Assembly: GCA_030583925.1 (NCBI GenBank)
Contig: CP129482.1
Coordinates: forward strand, 248,001-312,000
Reading direction: 5' to 3'
DNA from: Anaerolineales bacterium
GTDB taxonomy: Bacteria > Chloroflexota > Anaerolineae > Anaerolineales > Villigracilaceae
DNA length: 64,000 nt
Part shown: piece after piece, positions 1 to 8,244 of the stretch
Layout of the letters: every line of letters starts with the position of its first letter
Position numbering within the stretch: position 1 is the first letter of the stretch
The notes under the pieces: model-generated
Database searches by the model: none
What the model saw: the letters and a program-made list of their open reading frames with translations, nothing else
What the model was told of the DNA's origin: nothing
Translations under genes and position numbers: made by a program

Positions 1-61
1 CTACAGCATCCAGGTCTCGTAGGAGCCGCCGCGACATGGACTCATCATTTTGGAGCCAGGC

Positions 62-520
62 ATGATATTTGATACGTTGGATAATTACGCCCTTTATAAA
101 GGACTCCCCCATAATTTATTTGCCGCCTTCCAATTTTTAGCTGGGACTGATCTCAACAAACTCCCAGTCGGGAGGGTCGAAGTTGATGGCGATCGTCTAT
201 ATGCCCTTGTGCAGGAATATGAAACAAAACCTGTAGAACAAGGCATCTGGGAAGCGCATCGCAACTATATTGATGTCCAGTATATGGTGAGTGGTTGCGA
301 GCGTATGGGATTTGCTCACCTGAGCACGATGCGGCTCGGCGAATATGTCCCGGAAAAAGACTTCCAGCCGTTGAGCGAAACAGGCAACACAGTGGATGTT
401 TTTGCGGGGGCTTTTGTCGTCTTTTTCCCGCAGGATGGGCACATGCCTGGGCTGTGCGTTGACATTCCACAGAAGGTCAAAAAGGTGGTGTTGAAAGTGA
501 AATTACAGGAGACCAAATGA
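62..520 (+). CDS. YhcH/YjgK/YiaL (DUF386) family protein
   Basis: This is a 152-residue cupin-like protein of the YhcH/YjgK/YiaL family. Family members include sugar anomerases such as NanQ and the EbgC subunit, and they often sit in amino-sugar or sialic-acid loci. The family pattern is visible in WEAHRNYIDVQYMVSG and in the C-terminal FFPQDGHMPG with its conserved His. A TTG at 50 could extend it by four codons, but a GGAG at 52-55 is well spaced for ATG 62, which I prefer. It overlaps the next gene by 4 bp, so translation is probably coupled, and a role in amino-sugar handling is inferred from the two following genes. Confidence 0.85.
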   Translation: MIFDTLDNYALYKGLPHNLFAAFQFLAGTDLNKLPVGRVEVDGDRLYALVQEYETKPVEQGIWEAHRNYIDVQYMVSGCERMGFAHLSTMRLGEYVPEKDFQPLSETGNTVDVFAGAFVVFFPQDGHMPGLCVDIPQKVKKVVLKVKLQETK

Positions 521-1365
521 AATTCACACGTGAAACTGCTGAAATTTATATCCCAGATAACCAACCCACACCCATGGCGCTGGAGCGAACAACTCACCTG
601 GCAATTGGCGCGCATCAGGACGATCTGGAGATCATGGCTGTCGCGCCGATACTGGACTGCTTTCAACAAAGCGATCGTTGGTTCACAGGCGTTGTCGTGA
701 CAGACGGACGCGGCTCTCCTCGCGATGGAGTGTATCGGAACTATACGGACGAGCAAATGCGCCTGGTACGGTTTCAAGAACAACGCAAGGCAGCCTTCAT
801 TGGGGAGTACGCGGCTCAAATCATGCTGGATCATCCAAGCTCCGTTGTAAAGGATGGGAGCAATCAATCGGTTGTGGACGATCTGCTGACCATCCTCAAA
901 ACCTGCCGACCTGATTACGTCTATACTCACAACCTTGCGGATAAACATGATACGCACATTGGAGTGGCTTTGCGGACTGTTACCGCAATTCGAAGATTGC
1001 CCACGAGCGAACGCCCGAAGAAACTTTTTGGTTGTGAAGTCTGGCGCGGGTTGGATTGGATGCTGGATGATGACAAGATAGGGTTCGATCTTTCAGGGCA
1101 ACAAAATATGCAGTCTGCTCTGGTGGCGGTCTTTGACTCACAAATCAGCGGCGGGAAGCGTTATGACCTGGCGTTGGAGGGGCGAAAACGCGCTAATGCC
1201 ACCTACTTCCAATCCCATAGCGTGGATGCGGCTTCTGGTGTTTCGCTTGCAATGGATATGACTCCCTTGATTCAAGATGACGCGAGAGAACCTCTTGTTT
1301 TTATTCGCGAACTTCTCCAGCATTTCACCGACGATGTCGAGACGCGCTTGAAACGAATAGGTTAG
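517..1365 (+). CDS. PIG-L/LmbE-family deacetylase
   Basis: This is a 282-residue protein of the PIG-L superfamily, zinc-dependent de-N-acetylases acting on GlcNAc-containing substrates. The metal motif near residues 30-40 reads IGAHQDDLE, a variant of AHPDDE, and a downstream HDTHIGVALR supplies the usual second His. It starts at an ATG overlapping the stop of the YhcH-like gene and is followed 32 bp later by a SIS-domain isomerase. Together the three genes suggest a route that de-acetylates an amino sugar and then deaminates or isomerises it. The exact substrate cannot be read from sequence. Confidence 0.85.
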   Translation: MKFTRETAEIYIPDNQPTPMALERTTHLAIGAHQDDLEIMAVAPILDCFQQSDRWFTGVVVTDGRGSPRDGVYRNYTDEQMRLVRFQEQRKAAFIGEYAAQIMLDHPSSVVKDGSNQSVVDDLLTILKTCRPDYVYTHNLADKHDTHIGVALRTVTAIRRLPTSERPKKLFGCEVWRGLDWMLDDDKIGFDLSGQQNMQSALVAVFDSQISGGKRYDLALEGRKRANATYFQSHSVDAASGVSLAMDMTPLIQDDAREPLVFIRELLQHFTDDVETRLKRIG

Positions 1366-1397
1366 TCCCGCTCATCCATAAGTAGCAAGGAGCCAAT

Positions 1398-2435
1398 ATG
1401 AGCTTATACACTGAAATTTTTGAACAGCCGGACCGGTTGAACGCATTACTTTCCGACCAGCGAAAAAATGTCGAGAAGATCGCTCAGGAAATTCAAGCCA
1501 GAGATATTCAGTCTGTCTATCTTGTGGCGCGCGGCACATCCGATAATGCGGGCAGATATGCAAATTATCTTCTTGGCGCATTTAATCAATTACCGGTTAC
1601 CCTGGCTGTCCCATCGTTGTTTACATGCTATCAACGCCCCCCTACATTACGAAACGCCCTTGTGGTCGGCATATCGCAATCAGGTCAATCCCCTGACATT
1701 GTCGCCGTATTGGAGGAAGGTAAACGCCAGGGAAACCTCACTTTGGCAATTACCAATGTCGTGGAATCTCCCCTGGCGAAAGCGGCCGATTTTGTATTGA
1801 ATCTCAGCGCTGGACCCGAGCTGGCTGTCGCTGCCACAAAGACCTTCACCGCAGAATTAATGGCGCTAGCCATGTTGTCTGTGGCGCTCACTAACGATGC
1901 GACAAGATGGAATGAACTGGAAAAAGTCGCTGGCTGGGTGAATGAAGCGTTGAAATTGGATGAAACGATCCAAATTGCATCACAGCGTTATCGCTATATT
2001 CAGAACTGCGTGATCTTGGGGCGCGGCTATAACTATTCCACGGCTTTTGAATGGGCTTTAAAACTGAAGGAGTTATCCTATATTGTTGCCGAGCCTTTCT
2101 CGTCGGCTGATTTTCAGCATGGTCCGCTTGCGTTAATTTCCCACGGGTTCCCTGTTTTTGCTGTTGCTCCGAATGGCAGCGTTCTGGATTCGATGTTGAC
2201 TACCTTGACGCGTATAAAAAAAGATCTAAAAGCTGAGTTAGCGGTCATTTCGAATTCTAAAGAGGCGCTCCAGTTGGCTGAAACTGCATTTGCTATTTCC
2301 CCGCAAGTTCCCGAATGGCTCTCTCCCATCGTTTGCATCGCGCCCGCCCAATTGTTTTCTTATCACCTGACAACAGCGAAGGGGTTTAATCCAGACTTGC
2401 CTCGAACGATAAACAAGGTTACTGAAACCAGTTAG
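1398..2435 (+). CDS. Double-SIS-domain aminosugar isomerase/deaminase-like protein
   Basis: This 345-residue protein has two SIS domains, as in the isomerase half of GlmS and in AgaS/FrlB-type deglycases, which act on phosphorylated amino sugars. The first SIS shows VARGTSDNAGRYA and GISQSGQSPD, the phosphate-binding loop. The second shows LGRGYNYSTAFEWALKLKE, close to the GlmS family, followed by SSADFQHGP. No glutaminase domain is present, so it is not full-length GlmS. An AAGGAG lies 7 nt before ATG 1398. It is the last intact gene of the amino-sugar group; a comM remnant and the island boundary follow. Confidence 0.85.
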   Translation: MSLYTEIFEQPDRLNALLSDQRKNVEKIAQEIQARDIQSVYLVARGTSDNAGRYANYLLGAFNQLPVTLAVPSLFTCYQRPPTLRNALVVGISQSGQSPDIVAVLEEGKRQGNLTLAITNVVESPLAKAADFVLNLSAGPELAVAATKTFTAELMALAMLSVALTNDATRWNELEKVAGWVNEALKLDETIQIASQRYRYIQNCVILGRGYNYSTAFEWALKLKELSYIVAEPFSSADFQHGPLALISHGFPVFAVAPNGSVLDSMLTTLTRIKKDLKAELAVISNSKEALQLAETAFAISPQVPEWLSPIVCIAPAQLFSYHLTTAKGFNPDLPRTINKVTETS

Positions 2436-2512
2436 CGGGTATGCCCCGCGGCTGGTATCTTGATTCACAAAGAGCCTGTGGGCGTGCGCCCGCTTGTCGT
2501 TACTAAATATCT

Positions 2513-2618
2513 CATCGCATTTTGAAATTGGCGCGCACGATCGCTGACCTTGCGGGGAGCGAAGAGATTCAATCCGCACATTTGGCGGAAGCCTTGCAAT
2601 ACCGCCCTAAGTGGATGC
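2513..2618 (+). pseudogene. comM/yifB (Mg-chelatase-like ATPase) 3'-end remnant
   Basis: The + frame from about 2513 reads HRILKLARTIADLAG and then SEEIQSAHLAEALQYRP. This matches the conserved C-terminus of ComM/YifB Mg-chelatase-like AAA ATPases. A stop lies just upstream in the same frame at 2504, and downstream the frame runs into the antisense of the CotH gene, so only about 35 codons survive. It overlaps the left copy of the direct repeat that brackets the island. Confidence 0.65.
2564..2588 (+). repeat. Left 25-bp direct repeat bounding the CotH/VTC island
   Basis: The 25 bp at 2564-2588 (beginning GAGATTCAATCCGCAC and ending TTGGCGG) are identical to 10838-10862. One further mismatch extends the match to about 32 bp, starting with GAGCGA. 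The two copies lie immediately outside the first and last genes of the island. They sit inside matching fragments of a comM-like coding sequence. Confidence 0.75.
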
Positions 2619-2629
2619 TGGGTATTCCG

Positions 2630-4132
2630 TTACCGATTCAATATTTCCAACCCGTCCAAATACTCCATCCGTTGCTCGATGAAATTCTTGATCTTCTCCA
2701 CTGCCGCATCATAGGCTGTGATGTCAACCAGTTTCCGCTCATCGTTGACCGAGTGAATCAGCGTCGAATATTGCTCAATGGTATCGGTCATGGCGCCGCT
2801 GACATAGACCGTCTCATACACCTCCTGAAGTTTGGCTTCATACAGCGCCTTGAAGGTCTCATTTGCCATGAAGCGTTTGAGAAGCGCGTTCTGCCCGCCG
2901 CCTCTGCCGCCCCGTCCACCCGTCTCCTGTGTTTGGGTCAACGAGATATCTGCCGTAGCGCTGCCTCTCAGTTTTCCGAGGCTTTCGTTGGCGTCCCACA
3001 TCAGCACAGTGAACTGTCCGCTTTCGTCGTCGTAACAAAGATAGTAATTGTTGTTCATGCCGATCAACGAGTCGTTATTGACCAGCAAGGCGTTGATCGC
3101 CATATAGGTTGCGAATGCATCTACATCAAGATAGTTTGGCAGATCGCTTTCAAAGGTCGCGTCGTCAGATTGCTGAATGAAACGCATGAAATCGATCAGC
3201 GGCGCAAGGTCGGCGTCATTGACGCGGGTCTGTTGCGTGAAGCTGTTCGCGTAACTGCTGGGGTCTTCGCCCTGATAACTCAAAGTCGCGCCGAACTCGG
3301 CTTTATACAAAATGCCGTCCGCGTTCTCGAAATGCTTCGCAAGATATTCTTCGTTCACCAATTCAGAGATCACATACAACCTTTCCTCTTCGTCGTTGAT
3401 CTTGAATCCAGCGTATGCCGTCTCAGTCGCTGGGATGCCAGCCAATCGCGCGGCGGCATTGGTGACTGGCTCCTGCAAATTGGATTCGTCGTATGAAATC
3501 CCATACGTGCGGATGGATACCGTCGTATAGCCCTGATAGGTTTGATCTTCGTACTCATCGAACTTGATCATGAATGGGATTTTGACCTGGTCTGCAGACG
3601 CCTGTTGCCCCCCACCCAACCCGCCTCGATCCTGACCTTGACCTGCTTCAGGCGTCTGGATGTTTTCTCCCGCCTGAGGTATGTCTTGAGGGTTAAAGCC
3701 TTGCGGAGGTTGAGGTCGGTTGTTGGGGAACTGCCCGCCTTCGGGACGATTCCCATTCCCAAAATCACGTCCGCCGCCAACGGCGGTGCGAAGCGAGGCG
3801 TTTCCCTTCAAACGAATACCCACTTCGTTGACCCTCACGCCATCAATAATGACATCCGCTTTGAAATATTCCTTTTCGCCTGTTTGTTGATACGTGGCGA
3901 TCATGGAGTCATAATCATCTTCCGACATGATGACTTGAATGCTGTGCATTACCGAGTCGTCGAACAGGGCGGTTTCGTTGGTGTAATCGAACATCGCCTC
4001 CTTCGTGGAGGTTGACTCGGTCTGCGTGGTGTACGCAATGACTCGCATATCGCCAATCGCCAGCGTAAGGATCGCTACCAAAATGACTAGCACGATTAAG
4101 ATGGGATAATGACGTCTGAGGTTGAGACTCAT
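2630..4132 (-). CDS. CotH kinase family protein
   Basis: This 500-residue CotH-type kinase belongs to a family of atypical protein kinases first known from spore-coat phosphorylation. It has an N-terminal signal anchor (RRHYPILIVLVILVAILTLA), so the domain faces outside. Family features visible are VNEVGIRLKGNASLR, the helix-rich core, and FTVLMWDANESLGKL, which matches the metal-binding W-D-x-[ND] segment. A Gly/Pro/Gln-rich insert at about 115-185 (GNGNRPEGGQFPNNRPQPP) interrupts the N-terminal part. It is the third gene of VTC, DUF4956, CotH, 131 bp after DUF4956. The co-location with a polyphosphate polymerase is known in other bacteria; its role is not established. Confidence 0.88.
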   Translation of the reverse strand: MSLNLRRHYPILIVLVILVAILTLAIGDMRVIAYTTQTESTSTKEAMFDYTNETALFDDSVMHSIQVIMSEDDYDSMIATYQQTGEKEYFKADVIIDGVRVNEVGIRLKGNASLRTAVGGGRDFGNGNRPEGGQFPNNRPQPPQGFNPQDIPQAGENIQTPEAGQGQDRGGLGGGQQASADQVKIPFMIKFDEYEDQTYQGYTTVSIRTYGISYDESNLQEPVTNAAARLAGIPATETAYAGFKINDEEERLYVISELVNEEYLAKHFENADGILYKAEFGATLSYQGEDPSSYANSFTQQTRVNDADLAPLIDFMRFIQQSDDATFESDLPNYLDVDAFATYMAINALLVNNDSLIGMNNNYYLCYDDESGQFTVLMWDANESLGKLRGSATADISLTQTQETGGRGGRGGGQNALLKRFMANETFKALYEAKLQEVYETVYVSGAMTDTIEQYSTLIHSVNDERKLVDITAYDAAVEKIKNFIEQRMEYLDGLEILNR

Positions 4133-4150
4133 GAGGTTCCTTCTATGAAA

Positions 4151-4254
4151 ATGTCATTCTGAGCCGCGTCAGCGGCGAAGAATCTCTGTCACGCCATGAA
4201 GCCTTCGTGCGAGAGGAGAGATTCTTCGCTCCCTTCGGTCGCTCAGAATGACAT
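4151..4254. repeat. 104-bp inverted-repeat element between DUF4956 and cotH
   Basis: ATGTCATTCTGAGC (4151-4164) is the exact reverse complement of GCTCAGAATGACAT (4241-4254). An inner pair, CGAAGAATCTC and GAGATTCTTCG, lies at 4176-4186 and 4218-4228. The element nearly fills the gap between the two genes. It looks like a MITE or REP-type hairpin and could fold in the mRNA between the cistrons. Confidence 0.7.
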
Positions 4255-4263
4255 AGCAGTGAA

Positions 4264-4944
4264 TTACAAATCCGTGCTATTGTAGCCAGCGATCAGCGTG
4301 ACCTTGTTATTGCCGTTCAGGTTGCGGATCTCGGTGATGAATTCCTGGATCTGATTCGATTTCTTCATCCCGATGCTGTAGGTTAACTCGGTCAGCAAGC
4401 CGTTATGGACGGTATCCACGCTGATGAGTTCGGAGGAGTTGGTATATTTGACGAAGGCGTTGTCGAAGAGTTTGTCGAAGGGCGTGCCATTGGTAACTTG
4501 CACCCGCAGAATCTGACTCGCCATTTCACGGGCGAACCAGTCGAAGCGGGTCATGATCAGGATCATCAGGCTGATGACCACGGCTCCCACAATGGCAAGG
4601 ATGTAAAACTTGGTGCCGATCGCCATGCCGATCGCCATGACGAAGAAAATGAAGCCGACATCCCGCGTCTCTTTGATGGCATTCCGAAAGCGGATGATGG
4701 ATAACGCCCCGATGAGCGAGAACGCCCGAGCGATATTCGAACCGACGATCATCATGATCATCGCCACGACCATGCCGTTCAGCACAAGCGTGAAGACAAA
4801 ACTCTGCGTGTACGATGTGCCGCGATGCGTGATCTTGTAGATCCAGCCGATGAAGACGCTCAACATGAAACTGAGCGCCATGACGACCACGATGTCCAGC
4901 ACCGAGAATTCGCCCGTGAGGTCTTGAAAGTTGAAAAAGTCCAT
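4264..4944 (-). CDS. DUF4956 membrane protein
   Basis: This is a 226-residue membrane protein with about four predicted transmembrane segments in the first 150 residues (for example FVFTLVLNGMVVAMIMMIVG and FYILAIVGAVVISLMILIM), followed by a soluble C-terminal domain. The segment SLIGALSIIRFRNAIKETRD is characteristic of DUF4956 and resembles the MgtC/YhiD-type helix. DUF4956 genes commonly neighbour VTC-domain and CotH genes, as here. A role as membrane partner or channel for the polymer made by the VTC enzyme is inference only. Confidence 0.85.
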   Translation of the reverse strand: MDFFNFQDLTGEFSVLDIVVVMALSFMLSVFIGWIYKITHRGTSYTQSFVFTLVLNGMVVAMIMMIVGSNIARAFSLIGALSIIRFRNAIKETRDVGFIFFVMAIGMAIGTKFYILAIVGAVVISLMILIMTRFDWFAREMASQILRVQVTNGTPFDKLFDNAFVKYTNSSELISVDTVHNGLLTELTYSIGMKKSNQIQEFITEIRNLNGNNKVTLIAGYNSTDL

Positions 4945-5014
4945 GATAAATCTCCTGTTGTTTTGAGTATTGCGACATTGATGTCGCCTGTGGGTTGGCG
5001 AGATAAATCTCGCG

Positions 5015-5788
5015 TTACGGTGTTGCTAGCGCATATCTCGAAAAGGTCGAAGCGTGACCGTTGGCGAGTTCGATGCTGCGGCAGTATTTGCTGACTCGAA
5101 TCATGCGCAGGTTGTGAGCCGCGATCATTTCCGTCAGCCAGTAGGGGATGCGTTCGTTGATCTTGATCTCCATCACGACGCGGTCGGGAGGAAGCATGGG
5201 GAGTGTGGAAGGCTCCTCGTGCAGAAGCAGGCTGTGGGTCTGGTATTGAAGCGCCGTGTCGAACGTCACCCGCAGACCGATGTCGTAGTCCGTCCCGATG
5301 AAGGCTTGTCGGTCATATTGCACGATGCTGACGGGACCGAGGTTGTATTGCCAGAGGTAGGCGTAGATCTCGTCGAGGACGGTTTTATCGTCGGGAGCAA
5401 AGACTTCGGGATATTGACGCTCGTTGCAGAGGCGCAGGGCGTCACGATAGGGGAGGATGATGCGGCGCTTTTGCGTGACGCGGTCAACGCGTTGTTTGAT
5501 CTCAACGAAGACGGACGTGTCGTCTGTGAGCGGCGCATCGGTGACGTAACGTCGGATGCGTAGTTTGCGGCGAAAACGGATGCCGTCCACTTTTTCCCAG
5601 TAACAACGGAAGTCGGGCGAGTCGTAATAAAGGCTGGAGAGGGTGTAGCGCCCGTTGTTGACTCCGTGCTCGTCGGGGAGCAGAAAGGCTCGCAACGCTT
5701 GCTTGAACAGTTCCGCCTGCTTGAGCGTGACGAGGTATTTCAACTCAAAACGATTGAAGCGGCGGATGGTGTGGCTGAGATTTGACAT
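5015..5788 (-). CDS. VTC-domain polyphosphate polymerase-like protein
   Basis: This 257-residue protein consists of a single VTC domain, the tunnel-shaped catalytic fold of eukaryotic Vtc4 that makes polyphosphate from ATP. The expected basic strands are present: FNRFELKYLVT at the N-terminus, GIRFRRKLRIRRY, FVEIKQRVDRVTQKR, and near the end VVMEIKINERIPYW and RVSKYCRS. These supply the Arg/Lys/Glu residues lining the tunnel in the family. It has no SPX domain and no membrane segment. It is the first gene of the VTC, DUF4956, CotH operon and lies just downstream of an 11-bp-repeat operator, suggesting phosphate-linked control. Confidence 0.85.
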   Translation of the reverse strand: MSNLSHTIRRFNRFELKYLVTLKQAELFKQALRAFLLPDEHGVNNGRYTLSSLYYDSPDFRCYWEKVDGIRFRRKLRIRRYVTDAPLTDDTSVFVEIKQRVDRVTQKRRIILPYRDALRLCNERQYPEVFAPDDKTVLDEIYAYLWQYNLGPVSIVQYDRQAFIGTDYDIGLRVTFDTALQYQTHSLLLHEEPSTLPMLPPDRVVMEIKINERIPYWLTEMIAAHNLRMIRVSKYCRSIELANGHASTFSRYALATP

Positions 5789-5816
5789 GGCGTTTCCTTG
5801 TTGTTGATACAGGGTG

Positions 5817-5876
5817 ATTCTAAAAATTCATGCTGTGAAGAAACCATGAGAAACCTGTGGAATCGCTGAGAAGTTC
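5817..5876 (-). promoter_or_regulatory. PhoB-box-like operator and promoter of the VTC operon
   Basis: Read on the + strand, four 11-bp units start at 5833, 5844, 5855 and 5866: CTGTGAAGAAA, CCATGAGAAAC, CTGTGGAATCG, CTGAGAAGTTC. On the coding (minus) strand the last CACAG is followed by exactly 10 nt and then TAGAAT (5817-5822), a good -10 box. The start codon of the VTC gene is at 5788. The same arrangement occurs at three other places in the island. Confidence 0.7.
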
Positions 5877-5994
5877 AGAATCAAAAAACGACTTCCTGTG
5901 AAAAGAAGTCGTTTGAATTTTCTTTCGCTGATCTGCACTGATCTCCACGAATGATTGAAAGATTAGTGCAGATTGGTGAAGATTAGCGGATTTT

Positions 5995-7836
5995 TTACGG
6001 AGGAGGTCCACCGCCACCACCAGGAGCACCGCCTCCAGGACCGCCCCCGCCTGGTCCGCCAAACCCTCCACCCGCCGCGCCAGCGGAGGTGATGATGCTC
6101 GAAATGGTGAACGAACCGACTTGAGTCCCAGCCGAGTATGTCCCGTCTGTGTACAAACCGTCCACGAGAGTCCCGCTTGAGGAGCCGCCCGTGAAAACGA
6201 CATAGGTTGTGCCGTTCGATAACTCAGGCGACGACAACACCACGGATTGATATTGCTTCGTCGGCGCAAAGGTCAACACATCTTCGCCGCCTGCCGTTTG
6301 AATGTGGATCAACGTCCCAGCCGCCTGCATCGCATCGAAGTTATAGCGTACCGCATACTGCGTGGACGATTCACTCGGCGCCTGCGCCATGCCTGAACTG
6401 CCGACCGCCAGCAAGTAGCCGCCCGTCAGGGTGAACGTGCCATCGTAATCAATCGGTCCGTTCATGTTTTCCACGGGACCGTTCACGATGACCGTGCCAG
6501 CCGTCATATCAATCGAACCGTTGATGTCAATGCCGTCGCCGCGCGAGTCCACGTAGAGATAACCGCCGTTGATATACAAATGGGCAGTCCCTCCTCCCTG
6601 CGGCATGCCCTGCATATTGGAGCTATCCTCGCTGCCCGCTCCATTGACTCCGTCATCGTCGGCGTTCAAATGGATCGTCCCGCCGTTGATGGTGATGGTT
6701 TCGCTCTCAATACCTTCATACGCCTTCATGATGTTCACCGTCCCGTCATTGATGGACAGCGTAGTGTCAGCATGCAAACCGTCATCGCCCGATGCAACCG
6801 TGATGTCACCGCCGTTGATGGTCAGATTGCCGTTCGAGTGAATCGCATCGTCAGCTGAGTCAATATTGAATGTGCCGCCAGTGATGGTCACATCCACATC
6901 CGCTTTCAGACCTTTGGCGCTTTCTTCCAATTCGTAATTTATCGCGCTTCCGCCGCCCGAGACGATGTTGATCTTCCCAGCGTTGACCGTCAGGCGAGTC
7001 TCAGCCTGAATGCCGTCCTGACCTGACGTGATATTGAACGTGCCGCCTTCGATCAATACGTAGCCTTTGGTCGCATCCTCATCGTTGTCCGATTGCAGTC
7101 CGTCGCCGCCCGCGTTCACGGTGATCGTCCCATCATTCACCGCAATATAGTTCTTGCCTTTGATGCCGTCGTTCACCGCGTTCACCGTGATCACGCCGCT
7201 GACAATTTTCAAATCGTCGTCGGTTTCAATGCCGTTGTTATAGTTGGCATTGACGGTCAAGGCTCCAGTGCCGTTGATGGTCAGGTCGTCGTTACTGAAG
7301 ATCGCCGCTTTGGGTTCGTCATCTTCAGCGTTCGCAAAGACATACGACGCCCCATCCGTCACCACGTTCTGCGTTCCATCCGCCAGGGTGATCATGGTCT
7401 TATCCGCGCTCATCACATAGATCGGCGCGCTCGACGTATTCGTGATATTTACGCCGTTCAACACCAGCGTCACCGTCCCGTCATCTTCCGAGTTCACCGC
7501 AATCTGCCCATCATTCAACGTGCCGCTGATGTTGTATGTGCCATCCGCCGTGATCGTCACGATGCTTCCGTTCACAGTCGCCCCATCTCCCTCGACCGAG
7601 ATCGAATCGCCGTTCAACATGATGGAAGTGGCGGACTCATCCACGCTGGGATTCAACTCCTCGCTGGAAAATTCGACTGCCAGTGGAGTCGTATCCGCCG
7701 TCGCCGCCACCGCTTCATTCCCCGCCGACGTCTGGTCGCTGGACCCCGAATCTGTGCCCACCCCTGACGCCGCCGAACAAGCTGCCAGCGCTACGATGAG
7801 AATGGATTGTAGTATTAAAGCAATTATCTTTTTCAT
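5995..7836 (-). CDS. DUF4353-like (carbohydrate-binding) beta-helix lipoprotein
   Basis: This is a 613-residue secreted lipoprotein. The signal peptide ends in a lipobox (VALAACSA). The body is a long repeat of short beta-strand units such as GTFNITSGQDGIQ, GGTFNIDSADDAIHSNG and GDITVASGDDGLHAD, rich in Gly, Asp and Asn, typical of right-handed beta-helix proteins of the DUF4353 (carbohydrate-binding-domain) type. The C-terminus is a Gly/Pro tail (GGGFGGPGGG, GGGGGPPP) similar in composition to the insert in the CotH kinase. An AAGGA precedes the ATG. Such proteins often neighbour CotH and VTC genes; it is a plausible surface scaffold or kinase substrate, which is inference. Confidence 0.82.
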   Translation of the reverse strand: MKKIIALILQSILIVALAACSAASGVGTDSGSSDQTSAGNEAVAATADTTPLAVEFSSEELNPSVDESATSIMLNGDSISVEGDGATVNGSIVTITADGTYNISGTLNDGQIAVNSEDDGTVTLVLNGVNITNTSSAPIYVMSADKTMITLADGTQNVVTDGASYVFANAEDDEPKAAIFSNDDLTINGTGALTVNANYNNGIETDDDLKIVSGVITVNAVNDGIKGKNYIAVNDGTITVNAGGDGLQSDNDEDATKGYVLIEGGTFNITSGQDGIQAETRLTVNAGKINIVSGGGSAINYELEESAKGLKADVDVTITGGTFNIDSADDAIHSNGNLTINGGDITVASGDDGLHADTTLSINDGTVNIMKAYEGIESETITINGGTIHLNADDDGVNGAGSEDSSNMQGMPQGGGTAHLYINGGYLYVDSRGDGIDINGSIDMTAGTVIVNGPVENMNGPIDYDGTFTLTGGYLLAVGSSGMAQAPSESSTQYAVRYNFDAMQAAGTLIHIQTAGGEDVLTFAPTKQYQSVVLSSPELSNGTTYVVFTGGSSSGTLVDGLYTDGTYSAGTQVGSFTISSIITSAGAAGGGFGGPGGGGPGGGAPGGGGGPPP

Positions 7837-7859
7837 GATTTTTTTCCTTTGTGTGTGTT

Positions 7860-7911
7860 CCCTCTCCCTTTGGTAGAGGGTTAGGGGGAGGGTAGAGGGC
7901 TAGGGTGAGGG
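7860..7911. repeat. Dispersed 'CCCTCTCCC...GAGGGCTAGGGTGAGGG' repeat, intergenic copy
   Basis: The gap between the stub gene and the lipoprotein gene is filled by CCCTCTCCC, partial inverted units, and GAGGGCTAGGGTGAGGG. The same end sequence occurs inside coding sequence at about 62547-62580. It is a REP-like dispersed repeat with self-complementary halves. Confidence 0.6.
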
Positions 7912-7913
7912 CG

Positions 7914-8099
7914 CTACGGCTGTACTCCAAACAGCCCCGTCGTCGCTACATTGACATCGCTCACTTGTGTTGACTGAAATACCTGCGTATTGACCGTGTA
8001 CGAAACGATCTTCTGGTTGCCCATCGTCAACGCCAGCAGGGACAAGATTCCCACCAGCAAAAGCACGAGCGGCAGGTTGCGTCTAAATTTGAGAGTCAT
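7914..8099 (-). CDS. 61-aa CotH-N-terminus-like membrane peptide
   Basis: This 61-residue ORF has an AAAGGA before its ATG. It begins MTLKFRRNLPLVLLLVGI and continues with a hydrophobic anchor and a short external tail (MGNQKIVSYTVNTQVFQ). It aligns along its whole length with the first 60 residues of the nearby CotH kinase (MSLNLRRHYPILIVLVIL, then IGDMRVIAYTTQTES). The kinase domain is absent. It is the first gene after a PhoB-like promoter and is followed 77 bp later by the beta-helix lipoprotein. It may be a truncated CotH paralogue or a genuine signal-anchor peptide. Confidence 0.6.
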   Translation of the reverse strand: MTLKFRRNLPLVLLLVGILSLLALTMGNQKIVSYTVNTQVFQSTQVSDVNVATTGLFGVQP

Positions 8100-8183
8100 G
8101 GTGTTTTCCTTTTCTCGTTTCCCCTCCCATTCTTTGAAACGAATGAGGAGGAAGGAGAGGAGAAGAATTTGTTTACAACCGTT

Positions 8184-8243
8184 ATTCTAGAATTCCATGC
8201 TGTGCAGAAGCCAAGAACAAACTGTGAAAAGGCTGTGAAATTA
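8184..8243 (-). promoter_or_regulatory. PhoB-box-like operator and promoter of the stub/lipoprotein operon
   Basis: 11-bp units on the + strand start at 8200, 8211, 8222 and 8233: CTGTGCAGAAG, CCAAGAACAAA, CTGTGAAAAGG, CTGTGAAATTA. On the minus strand CACAG is followed by 10 nt and TAGAAT (8184-8189). Spacing and order match the VTC promoter unit for unit. The downstream start codon is at 8099. Confidence 0.72.
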
Positions 8244-8244
8244 A

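Noticed and set aside
2522..3496. 324-codon plus-strand ORF
   Set aside because: Only the first 30 codons (the comM remnant) resemble a protein; the rest is antisense to the CotH kinase.
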